Notes under the pieces: generated by a model | Seen by the model: only the letters and a program-made list of their open reading frames with translations | Told to the model about the DNA's origin: nothing | Databases searched by the model: none | Position numbers and translations under genes: made by a program | In this document: one piece after another, positions 1 to 6,317 of the stretch | Layout: the number at the start of each line of letters is the position of its first letter | Position numbering within the stretch: the first letter of the stretch is position 1 | From: an uncultured Actinomycetes bacterium | Lineage (GTDB): Bacteria; Actinomycetota; Actinomycetes; Nanopelagicales; Nanopelagicaceae | DNA: 7,282 nucleotides | Reading direction: 5' to 3' | Assembly: GCA_903922325.1 (NCBI GenBank) | Contig: CAIXTG010000112.1 | Span: forward strand, 1 to 7,282

Positions 1-623
1 ATCCCGATGATCTGTCACTTTTTAAAAAACTCTTATCGGATGGAAGTCAATTCGGCATAAAGATTTCTTACGTGACTCAATCCGAGCCTAGAGGGATAGC
101 GGATGCAATACTTCTATCAGAAGAATTTTTATCAGACAGTGAATTCTGCTTAATACTTGGCGATAATATTTTTCACGGCCCAGGTCTTGGTCGTGACTTG
201 ATGCGAAACAGAAACATTACCGGTGGAGTGATATTCGGTTTTCAAGTTAGGAATCCATCCGACTACGGCGTAGCGGAATTTGATGAATTAGGAAGTCTCA
301 TTAACGTAATTGAAAAACCGGAGAATCCGCCTTCGAATACTGCTATAACCGGTTTGTACTTTTATGAAAACAGTGTGATTCAGCTTGTCAAAGAACTGAA
401 GCCATCCAACAGAGGCGAATTAGAAATTACTGATCTGAACAAGAAGTTACTTCTAGAGGATAGATTAAGTCTGAGTATGCTCCCGAGGGGAACTAGCTGG
501 TTAGATACGGGAACATTTGACGGGATTCATGATGCTTCATCATTTGTGAGAATTGTAGAAGAAAGAACTGGAATTCTAATTGGCGATCCAAATGAAGTTG
601 CGTTGACTCAGGGGTGGCTATAA
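1..623 (+). CDS. rfbA: Glucose-1-phosphate thymidylyltransferase, 3' part (5' end outside window)
   Basis: Makes dTDP-glucose from dTTP and glucose 1-phosphate, the first step towards dTDP-rhamnose and dTDP-amino-deoxy sugars; cytoplasmic. The frame is open from base 3, so the gene enters from the left; the GTG at 72 is an internal valine, not the start. Visible residues begin PDDLSLFKKLL and run through the RmlA blocks: LGDNIFHG (Mg/nucleotide-binding Asp, codon at 162), EKP near 312, VTGLYFY-like ITGLYFY near 345, GELEITD near 414 and WLDTGT near 501 (second metal-binding Asp). About 206 residues are visible; roughly the first 57 of the family's ~290 are missing. Oddly, the protein stops at ...ALTQGWL, about 30 residues before the usual RmlA end, so the C-terminal helical segment is absent. 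The next gene converges after 10 bp. Function is confident from motifs; activity of the shortened form is not known. Confidence 0.93.
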   Translation, partial: PDDLSLFKKLLSDGSQFGIKISYVTQSEPRGIADAILLSEEFLSDSEFCLILGDNIFHGPGLGRDLMRNRNITGGVIFGFQVRNPSDYGVAEFDELGSLINVIEKPENPPSNTAITGLYFYENSVIQLVKELKPSNRGELEITDLNKKLLLEDRLSLSMLPRGTSWLDTGTFDGIHDASSFVRIVEERTGILIGDPNEVALTQGWL

Positions 624-638
624 CTAAAAAGTTTTAGT
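623..638. repeat. Small A/T-rich palindrome between convergent stops
   Basis: ACTAAAA, a two-base centre AG, then TTTTAGT form a perfect 7-bp inverted repeat. It spans the end of the rfbA stop codon, the 10-bp gap and the last codons of the convergent glycosyltransferase. It is the only hairpin-like structure at this junction. The stem is A/T-rich and the centre too short for a good loop, and there is no convincing U-tract, so a bidirectional terminator is only a weak guess. Confidence 0.3.
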
Positions 639-1560
639 CATCAAAACCGATTCTCTTCTCAATAAGAAATCGTTTTCTTGAAGAAGCTTGATTAAAAAAT
701 ATTATTAGATACTCTCTTATAACACCAAGAAAAAGAAATATGAGTCCGTTAAAAACAAGCAAACTTCCAAACAACAAGGTGAAACCATTGAATGGAGTTT
801 GGTTTGTTATCTTGCCATAAATTACATAAAAAAGTAGGGCGGTTCCCAGCGCTATAATTAAAAGACCGAATGAATAGATGAGTCTAAGCGGCGTAGTTGA
901 GCTTTCAAACAAAATGTCTAATAGAAGTCTAAATTTCTTACGCAAAGTCCATCCTGATCTTCCGTAGGGCCGTGATTTTCTTTCGTAACCAATTGATGAA
1001 AAAGATAATCCCATAGAGATTAAGGCACCCTGAACGAAATTTGATTTAGGGTATTCATTCAATAGAACATTCTTAACCCTGTCACTCATCAAGAAGTAAT
1101 CAAATCCACCTCTTGGCATACCTGGATTTCCATATTTTGCAACCCTATACGCAACTTTACTAGTGAGCCTCCTGTACCAATTCTCATTGCGACTCACCCG
1201 ATGGCCAATTGCAAGCTCAAAGCCTTTTTCAAACTCCGCAAAAAAACTCGCAATCAAGGAAGTTGGATCTTGTAAATCGGCAGAAATTGTGACTACACAA
1301 TCTCCTTTGGCTTCATAGTAGCCAGCATACCAAGCGTTTACTTGTCCAAAGTTCTTTGCCAACTTAACAACCCTGATTGCTAATTCTTGCGAATTTCCAA
1401 GTGATAGTAGCTTATTAAAAGATTGATCATGCGACCCATCATCAACAAAAATTACTTCACTGGTTCCAATAATTCCGATACTCGACAAAACATCTACAAG
1501 TTCATCAATCAGAATTTCTAAGGAATCGCTATTGTTGAAAACAGGTACCACGATGCTCAT
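634..1560 (-). CDS. Family 2 glycosyltransferase with C-terminal membrane segments (GtrB/DPM1-like)
   Basis: Predicted to transfer a sugar from a nucleotide sugar to polyprenyl phosphate on the cytoplasmic face of the membrane. Numbered from the ATG (308 aa), a GT-A fold opens with SIVVPVFNN. The nucleotide-binding VDDGS follows at about 39-43, then KNFGQVNA near 69 and the DXXD-type ADLQDP near 94-99 for metal and donor. A GtrB-like RPYGRSGWTLRKK lies near 197-209. Two hydrophobic segments (about 227-248 and 260-283) anchor the C-terminus. Start: the frame also has a GTG at 1566, but AGGAG (1566-1570) lies five bases before the ATG at 1560, so I choose the ATG. The GTG remains possible as a leaderless start, because TAGAAT ends six bases before it. 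The gene is strongly AT-rich, diverges from the aminotransferase and converges on rfbA. Donor sugar cannot be read from sequence; an undecaprenyl-phosphate mannose, glucose or amino-sugar synthase is equally possible. Confidence 0.88.
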   Translation of the reverse strand: MSIVVPVFNNSDSLEILIDELVDVLSSIGIIGTSEVIFVDDGSHDQSFNKLLSLGNSQELAIRVVKLAKNFGQVNAWYAGYYEAKGDCVVTISADLQDPTSLIASFFAEFEKGFELAIGHRVSRNENWYRRLTSKVAYRVAKYGNPGMPRGGFDYFLMSDRVKNVLLNEYPKSNFVQGALISMGLSFSSIGYERKSRPYGRSGWTLRKKFRLLLDILFESSTTPLRLIYSFGLLIIALGTALLFYVIYGKITNQTPFNGFTLLFGSLLVFNGLIFLFLGVIREYLIIFFNQASSRKRFLIEKRIGFDD

Positions 1561-1565
1561 TTTCA

Positions 1566-1578
1566 CTCCTGTATTCTA
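1566..1578 (-). promoter_or_regulatory. Possible -10 element and ribosome binding site of the glycosyltransferase gene
   Basis: On the minus strand, TAGAAT (1573-1578) matches five of six bases of a -10 box and is followed after six bases by GTG at 1566. AGGAG (1566-1570) overlaps that GTG and sits five bases before ATG 1560. The two readings are exclusive: a leaderless GTG start, or an SD-led ATG start from a promoter further upstream. No convincing -35 box was seen at normal spacing. Confidence 0.35.
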
Positions 1579-1600
1579 GAGATTAAATCGCTCTAATTAC

Positions 1601-1636
1601 GCGACAAACTCTCTATTGCGTTGCTAAACTCAGTAA
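1601..1636 (+). promoter_or_regulatory. Probable leaderless promoter of the aminotransferase gene
   Basis: TAAACT (1625-1630) fits TANNNT and ends six bases before the ATG at 1637, so transcription would begin at or next to the start codon. No Shine-Dalgarno sequence lies upstream of this ATG, which supports leaderless translation. GCGACA (1601-1606) is a four-of-six match to a -35 box at 18-bp spacing. An imperfect direct repeat, CTCTAATTACG (1591) and CTCTATTGCG (1611), is spaced 20 bp, about two helical turns, and could be a binding site; this is weak. Confidence 0.45.
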
Positions 1637-2701
1637 ATGGAACGCGTACCTGTTTATAAGCCAACACTGCCTTCCTTTGACAAACTTGAAAAATACATTC
1701 GAGATATAGACAAATCTCATGTTTATACTAATCGAGGGCATTTAGTTAGAGGCCTGGAAGAGAGACTTGCTGAACACTTAGGTGTAAGCGCAAGCCAAGT
1801 TGTTATGTGTGCAAATGCCACACTTGGGCTTGAGGGAGCATTGGAAACTTCTACAGTCTTGGAAGAATGGGCTTGCCCATCCTGGACTTTTGCCGCGACG
1901 CCATTGTCTTTGATGCGATCAAGGAGCTCCTTTTATTTCTGCGATGTCCAGTTGGACTGGCGGGCAAAAATGGCGGATGAATTTGGAGTTGCCAATTTCT
2001 TGGTCGATGTTCTGCCTTTCGGGTCCTCTTCTAGATTCGAGCATTACCCAATTGGGATGCAGCGAGTAGTAGTTGATGCCGCGGCTTCTTTTGACTCTAT
2101 AGAAAAATTTAATCAAGGTGATCTAGACATACCAGTGTCCATGGTTGCTAGTTTGCATGCGACAAAATCACTACCTGGGGCCGAAGGGGGATTTTTCTGG
2201 TCAAATGACTCTGATTGGGTTGAAAGATTTAGACGTTGGATAGCTTTCGGATTTAATGGCGATAGATCGTCGGTTCAGATAGGAACAAATGCAAAAATGC
2301 ATGAGTACTCTGCGGCCTTAGTTCACGCTTCTTTAGATTCTTGGAACACTGACCGCGCCGAGTGGATTGATCTCGCCGGTTGGGCACATAAGGTATCCAA
2401 AGAATACGGCTTTGAAAGTTTGCCAGCGCATGTAAATGGATTCGCTTCTCCTTATTGGATTATTTCTGGGGAAAAAGAAAAGATAAAGCAAATAGTAAAG
2501 TTAATGGAAAACATGAATGTAGAAACTCGCAAATGGTGGGGTGAAGGTTGTCACAACATGCCCGCATTCAAAGAAATTAGAAGAGAGAACCTAAATAATA
2601 CAGTTGAGATTTCAGAAACCTCTATCGGACTGCCGTTTTTTCGAGGGATGAGCGAAGCGCAGCAAAATCAAATTGAAAAAGCTTTTGATTTATTGAACTA
2701 G
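1637..2701 (+). CDS. PLP-dependent sugar aminotransferase, DegT/DnrJ/EryC1/StrS family
   Basis: Predicted to transfer an amino group, usually from glutamate, to a keto-deoxy nucleotide sugar using pyridoxal phosphate; cytoplasmic. The 354-residue protein shows the family order. VPVYKPTLP is at the N-terminus and YTNRGHLVRGLEERLAEHLG at about 30-49. CANATLGLEGAL takes the place of the usual SGTxAL phosphate loop, and PSWTFAAT corresponds to PSFTFVAT. D147 in VVVDAAAS should bind the PLP ring nitrogen, and K177 in HATKSLPGAEGG should be the Schiff-base lysine. TNAKMHEYSAAL near 217-228 matches the family's NxRMxExxAA block. The stretch between PSWTF and D147 is shorter than usual, with LPFGS where VHLYG is expected. 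The ATG has no SD and appears leaderless. Its stop overlaps the convergent acetyltransferase stop (shared CTAG). Pairing with a PglD-like gene suggests an N-acetylated amino sugar product; 3- versus 4-amination cannot be decided. Confidence 0.88.
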   Translation: MERVPVYKPTLPSFDKLEKYIRDIDKSHVYTNRGHLVRGLEERLAEHLGVSASQVVMCANATLGLEGALETSTVLEEWACPSWTFAATPLSLMRSRSSFYFCDVQLDWRAKMADEFGVANFLVDVLPFGSSSRFEHYPIGMQRVVVDAAASFDSIEKFNQGDLDIPVSMVASLHATKSLPGAEGGFFWSNDSDWVERFRRWIAFGFNGDRSSVQIGTNAKMHEYSAALVHASLDSWNTDRAEWIDLAGWAHKVSKEYGFESLPAHVNGFASPYWIISGEKEKIKQIVKLMENMNVETRKWWGEGCHNMPAFKEIRRENLNNTVEISETSIGLPFFRGMSEAQQNQIEKAFDLLN

Positions 2702-3341
2702 TCTTGCAATATTTCAACCGCTGGAACACCTTTGTATCGTTTACGGTATTCAAGATTCTTGGTAGCAACGCTTCCTGCTCCCAATACAACACTTTCGCCC
2801 ACGCATAAATTAGGCAAAATAGTAGAATTCGCACCTATAAAAACTGAATTTTCTATTTCGACATTCCCACATATAACAACGCCGGGGCTGATTGAGCAAT
2901 TTAAACCAATGCTTGTCCCGTGTTCGACTATCGCCCCTGTATTGACAGTTGTGAAATCTCCGATTTTAGAATTAACTCTCAGAATGACTCCTGGATGAAG
3001 TTGCACTCCAGTTCCAATTATTACATTTCGCCCAATCTCCACTGAACCATGTACTAGTGTTGGGATCTCAAAACCTGCTGAAGTCAATTTCTTAATCAGT
3101 GCTATCCGTAAATCTAAGGTTTTCTCACCAGCCAAACCAATAGCGATTAAATCCTTTTTGGGTCAAGATTTTTATATAGATCTATAGATCCAATAACATT
3201 CAACTCATCCATAATCCTTGTTCCTGGTTCTTGAGTGTCATCCAAAAATCCACAAACGTTATAGCTACCAGATAACTCAATCAGTTCAAAGGTGCTAAGA
3301 CCATGGCCACCTGCGCCAACTATGTAGATATCTTTACGCAT
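2698..3341 (-). pseudogene. PglD/NeuD-like sugar acetyltransferase, split by a -1 frameshift
   Basis: A single gene read in two frames. The 5' part (3341-3147, 64 aa) is the N-terminal sugar-binding domain, with IVGAGGHG and VCGFLDD. It ends at a TAA two codons after an A5 run. The 3' part, open from 3162 in the -1 frame and ending at 2698, is a left-handed beta-helix acyltransferase of hexapeptide repeats (VEIGRNVIIGTGVQLHPGVIL and onward) with the usual GVPA C-terminus. Joining them by one extra A gives ...LDPKKDLIAIGLAGEKT... and a 214-residue protein, the normal PglD/NeuD size. The family N-acetylates UDP- or dTDP-amino sugars with acetyl-CoA. The catalytic EH pair is present (H141 in joined numbering, GAIVEHGT), but the second conserved His (as in FSHVS of PglD) is Ser. 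The start is ATG 3341 with GGGGGA just upstream. It lies 54 bp after asnB, probably co-transcribed. It may be a true pseudogene, a recoded gene, or a homopolymer sequencing error. Confidence 0.85.
3156..3162 (-). other. Slippery heptamer C CCA AAA at the acetyltransferase frame junction
   Basis: In the zero frame the codons read GAC CCA AAA AGG ATT TAA. C_CCA_AAA has the canonical X_XXY_YYZ form. Slippage by -1 continues as CCC AAA AAG GAT TTA ATC, exactly the frame that encodes the acyltransferase domain. A TGA directly precedes CCC in the -1 frame, and the zero-frame TAA is at 3147-3149. The shift must therefore occur within this short overlap. No upstream SD-like stimulator was seen. The nearest hairpin (GGTTT 3134-3138 with AAACC 3118-3122) starts 17 bases downstream, which is far. 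Confidence 0.4.
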
Positions 3342-3395
3342 GTTATTCCCCCATCGTTACTAGATAAATCAAATATTCGTTACAAATCAAGATTT

Positions 3396-5237
3396 CTATA
3401 GCCATTTACGCGCCCAAAGTTCAAGGCAGAGTGCCGGCCACAAAATTGAATCACGATCTTGGCCACTTTTGTGTTCTGCCAAGATTCGGTGAATTTCGTG
3501 TTGATCAAACCAGCCACGTGATCTTGCGACTTCATCAGTTAACAAGTCATGGGTTATCTCACGTAATTCATTTCGCAGCCATTCAGCACGGGGAATAGCA
3601 AAACCCATCTTGGGGCGATCAATTAGTTCAGCTGGCACTAATGAACGGGCAATGTCTTTGAGAATGTATTTACTTTCTCGCCCTGCAACTTTGAATTTAG
3701 CAGGCAAAGAATTGGCCCATTCAATAACCTCATGATCAAGTAAAGGTGACCTAAGTTCTAAACTATTCGCCATTGTTGCCAGATCTGCCTTAACCAATAA
3801 ATCACCTGGCAGATAATGTTCAAAGTCACTGCGGATCATTGCGTGCAATGAATCTCGAGCACCTGCTCGCTTAAAATCACTCAAGTAAATGTCATTAGCA
3901 CCTGAAAAGTTAAATTCTGGCTTCAAAATTCTAGCGAGCTCACTCGGTTGAGTTAAAGACATAATTGATGCATAGCGAGCTGCTAAAGATGGATGTGCCT
4001 GAAGTTGAGAAACAATTCTCTTTAGTTTTCGTTCATCAATCGCACCAGTTTTACCTAGCGCTCTAGCTATGGGTTTACCCAGTGCCAGCAAATAATTGGC
4101 TCGCTGCATGGTTGGCGCCGCAACGTAACGGTCATAGCCACCAAATACTTCATCGCCACCATCACCGCCAAGAGCCACGATTACCTCTTTGCGAGCGTAT
4201 TTAGCTAATAAAAAAGTCGGAATATAAGAGGAGTCCGCAAAGGGCTGATCCAAAGAAGCCGCAATTTCTTGCAGGATCAGCGCTGGGTCAGGCTTAACAA
4301 TCTCTTGATGGTGGTCAGTGCCTAGATGTTTAGCAACCGCCCTGGCATATTCAGCCTCGTTATATTGCGGGTGATCAAAACCAATTGAATATGTCTTAAC
4401 TGTTGACTTTGAAAGTTGTGTCATGAGAGCGGTTACAACTGTTGAGTCATAGCCTCCGCTTAAAAACGCACCGATCGGGCGCTCGGAAATTAATCTGCGT
4501 TCGACTGCTGCTGAGATTTTGTTCTTGGTCTCTAAGAGAGCATCTTCGTAAGAAATTTGGATTTCAGTTTCATAATCTGGTTGCCAGTAAGTGCGCATTG
4601 ACCAATCGCCTTTGTGCCAGATTGCCATTGTTGCCGGTGGAATCTGTTCCATTTCAGTAAATGCAGAATTCGGGGCGTTGATATATCCAAATTGCATTAC
4701 TTCAGCGACTGTCCCTTTACGCAAGGTGCGAGTTGGTAGCCCAGCTAAGAGCGCTTTAACTTCTGATGCAAAAAGAATTGATCCGTCGGCTCGCTTTGAA
4801 AACCAGAGTGGCTTTTTTCCAACTCGATCACGAACAAGGACAAGTGCATCATTTGCTTGATCAAAAAGCGCAATCGCAAACATGCCAGTTAAGTGGTTTG
4901 GGAAATCTGGTCCGTACTGGCGATACGCGGCAATGATTACTTCAGATTCGCTTGCACCGCTAAATTCGTGGCCGAGTGAAACTAATGTTTCACGCAATTC
5001 ACGGTAGTTATAGATTTCACCATTAAAAACTATTTTTATCTTTCCATCAGCGCTTTCAAATGGTTGTTTACCAGAGGCAATTTCGACAATTGCAAGCCGG
5101 CACATCCCTAGCGCAATACCTTGATTTACATAGGTTCCACGGTCATCTGGGCCACGATGCTCGAGCTTTGTTAACTGTGCATCAAGTGATTGCACACTTG
5201 GTGCACTTGGCCCAACACCACCTGCAATGCCACACAT
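3396..5237 (-). CDS. asnB: Glutamine-hydrolysing asparagine synthase / AsnB-type amidotransferase
   Basis: Two-domain enzyme of 613 residues that releases ammonia from glutamine and uses it, with ATP, to amidate a carboxylate: aspartate in the classic enzyme, sometimes a sugar acid or other substrate in polysaccharide loci. The class II glutaminase starts with the nucleophile Cys2 (MCGIAGG), which fixes the start codon. HRGPDD is near 27-32, R47 in MCRLAIVE, NGEIYN at 72-77, and SESE near 96-99, where SDxE is usual. The synthetase domain has the PP-loop SGGYDS at 260-265, GGDGGDE at 357-363 and FGGYDRY. A SPLLDHEVIEWA block and KMGFAIP lie towards the C-terminus. The length is normal and no frame damage was seen. 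It follows the epimerase by 34 bp with only a weak SD, and precedes the acetyltransferase by 54 bp, so an operon is likely. Base composition is less AT-rich than in the genes to the left. Confidence 0.9.
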   Translation of the reverse strand: MCGIAGGVGPSAPSVQSLDAQLTKLEHRGPDDRGTYVNQGIALGMCRLAIVEIASGKQPFESADGKIKIVFNGEIYNYRELRETLVSLGHEFSGASESEVIIAAYRQYGPDFPNHLTGMFAIALFDQANDALVLVRDRVGKKPLWFSKRADGSILFASEVKALLAGLPTRTLRKGTVAEVMQFGYINAPNSAFTEMEQIPPATMAIWHKGDWSMRTYWQPDYETEIQISYEDALLETKNKISAAVERRLISERPIGAFLSGGYDSTVVTALMTQLSKSTVKTYSIGFDHPQYNEAEYARAVAKHLGTDHHQEIVKPDPALILQEIAASLDQPFADSSYIPTFLLAKYARKEVIVALGGDGGDEVFGGYDRYVAAPTMQRANYLLALGKPIARALGKTGAIDERKLKRIVSQLQAHPSLAARYASIMSLTQPSELARILKPEFNFSGANDIYLSDFKRAGARDSLHAMIRSDFEHYLPGDLLVKADLATMANSLELRSPLLDHEVIEWANSLPAKFKVAGRESKYILKDIARSLVPAELIDRPKMGFAIPRAEWLRNELREITHDLLTDEVARSRGWFDQHEIHRILAEHKSGQDRDSILWPALCLELWARKWL

Positions 5238-5271
5238 TTATTAGTAACTCAACATGGTCTAGTAATTCGAC

Positions 5272-6228
5272 TTAGTCAACAGTCGCTGGGCCATTAGCAA
5301 CACTTTGCCCGAATTCTTTTAGCCAGTTAACGGTTTCGCTAAGTGCGACTGGAAAATCAGTTGGAGCGACATCTGGGAAAAGCTTCTTGAGAAGAACTGG
5401 GTCGTTCTGTGAATCCTTAACATCGCCAGGGCGAATATCAATGAAGTTAACTTTCAAATCCGGAAAATGACCTTTAAGCAATTCAATTGTGGTTAATAGC
5501 GAAATACGGTTTCCGTAGGCAAGATTAACTGCACCTTCAGTTCGAACTCCACGGTTGATAGCATCTTCAATTACATCTAAAACTGTGCGCACATACGTGA
5601 AGTCACGAGTTTGACTGCCATCGCCATAAACATCGATTGCTTCATTGTTCATCGCTTTCCAGATCCACTTTGGTAACACAGCTGCATATTCATGATCAGG
5701 GCGTTGCTTGGGACCAAATACGTTGAAGAAACGCAAAAGTGTTACTGGTACTTCATACGCAGCTCCATATGCCTGTACATAACCTTCAGCCGATAACTTG
5801 CTGGCCGCATAAGGTGTTAGCGGGCTTAGCCACATGCTTTCATCTTTTGGTAGTTGGCCATTGCGACCATAAACCGAGGAAGATGAACTAAAAATCACAT
5901 GAGCGCCATTTGTACGAGCAGCTTCAAGAACATTTAATGTGCCAGTTGCATTCACATCGTGCGTAGCAATTGGGTTCTTCAGCGACCGAGGCACTGATCC
6001 TCTTGCGCCTAAATGAACAATCGCATCAACGCCATTTAGCGCCTTTGCTAGCCCATCTCTGTTAGTCAGAGAGAGCTCATGAAAAGTAATTTTGTTAAGG
6101 TCAAGATTGCTCTTTAAGCCAGTAGATAGGTCATCAACTACCGTAACTTCGTGACCATTTGAGAGAAGTCGCTCAACGAGGTTAGAGCCAATGAAGCCAG
6201 CTCCACCAGTTACTGCGATCTTTTTCAT
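5272..6228 (-). CDS. NAD-dependent sugar epimerase/dehydratase (extended SDR, GalE/WbpP-like)
   Basis: Probably interconverts UDP-hexoses at C4, for example UDP-Glc/UDP-Gal or their N-acetyl forms, using tightly bound NAD; cytoplasmic. The 318-residue protein has the Rossmann motif TGGAGFIGS at 7-15, VVDDLSTG at 30-37 with Asp for the NAD ribose, and HLGARGSVPRS near 72-82. The catalytic triad is a Ser in SSSSSVYG (about 114-121), Y140 and K144 in YAASK. RFFNVFGPKQRP (166-177) and YGDGSQTRDFTYV (201-213) bind the nucleotide sugar and typify UDP-hexose 4-epimerases rather than RmlB-type dehydratases. The start is supported by TAGGA seven bases before the ATG. It is the first gene of the likely minus-strand operon with asnB and the acetyltransferase, and diverges from the SIMPL gene across 89 bp. 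The exact substrate is not readable; a uronate or dTDP-sugar epimerase is an alternative. Confidence 0.87.
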   Translation of the reverse strand: MKKIAVTGGAGFIGSNLVERLLSNGHEVTVVDDLSTGLKSNLDLNKITFHELSLTNRDGLAKALNGVDAIVHLGARGSVPRSLKNPIATHDVNATGTLNVLEAARTNGAHVIFSSSSSVYGRNGQLPKDESMWLSPLTPYAASKLSAEGYVQAYGAAYEVPVTLLRFFNVFGPKQRPDHEYAAVLPKWIWKAMNNEAIDVYGDGSQTRDFTYVRTVLDVIEDAINRGVRTEGAVNLAYGNRISLLTTIELLKGHFPDLKVNFIDIRPGDVKDSQNDPVLLKKLFPDVAPTDFPVALSETVNWLKEFGQSVANGPATVD

Positions 6229-6302
6229 GGGTTGATCCTACCTAAGTGATCTCTTATTCACACCGAATTCAAAGCGCTATCCAACCTGACTACAAGGAAA
6301 AG

Positions 6303-6317
6303 TGCGATAATTAAGGC
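6303..6317 (+). promoter_or_regulatory. Extended -10, probable leaderless promoter of the SIMPL gene
   Basis: TGCGATAAT (6303-6311) is an extended -10 (TGN plus GATAAT, five of six to consensus). It ends six bases before the ATG at 6318, which places the transcription start at the start codon. AAGG at 6314-6317 is too close to the ATG to serve as a ribosome binding site, and AAGGA at 6294 is too far. This is the same geometry as at 1625-1637. Confidence 0.55.

Noticed and set aside
72..74. GTG at 72 as the start of the thymidylyltransferase
   Set aside because: The frame stays open to the left edge and the upstream residues (PDDLSLFKKLLSDGSQFG) match the RmlA family, so this is an internal valine.
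1919..2116. Minus-strand open frame inside the aminotransferase gene
   Set aside because: Antisense shadow of a well supported gene covering the PLP region.
2732..2998. Plus-strand open frame opposite the acetyltransferase
   Set aside because: Shadow of the hexapeptide-repeat coding sequence on the other strand; no family resemblance or start signal.
3133..3135. TTG at 3135 as the start of a separate small acyltransferase gene
   Set aside because: The frame continues upstream to 3162 with family-like residues (KKDLIAIGLAG) and joins to the preceding 64-residue domain; no SD precedes the TTG.
4442..5275. Several plus-strand open frames inside asnB
   Set aside because: They lie opposite a fully conserved asnB frame and look like antisense shadows.
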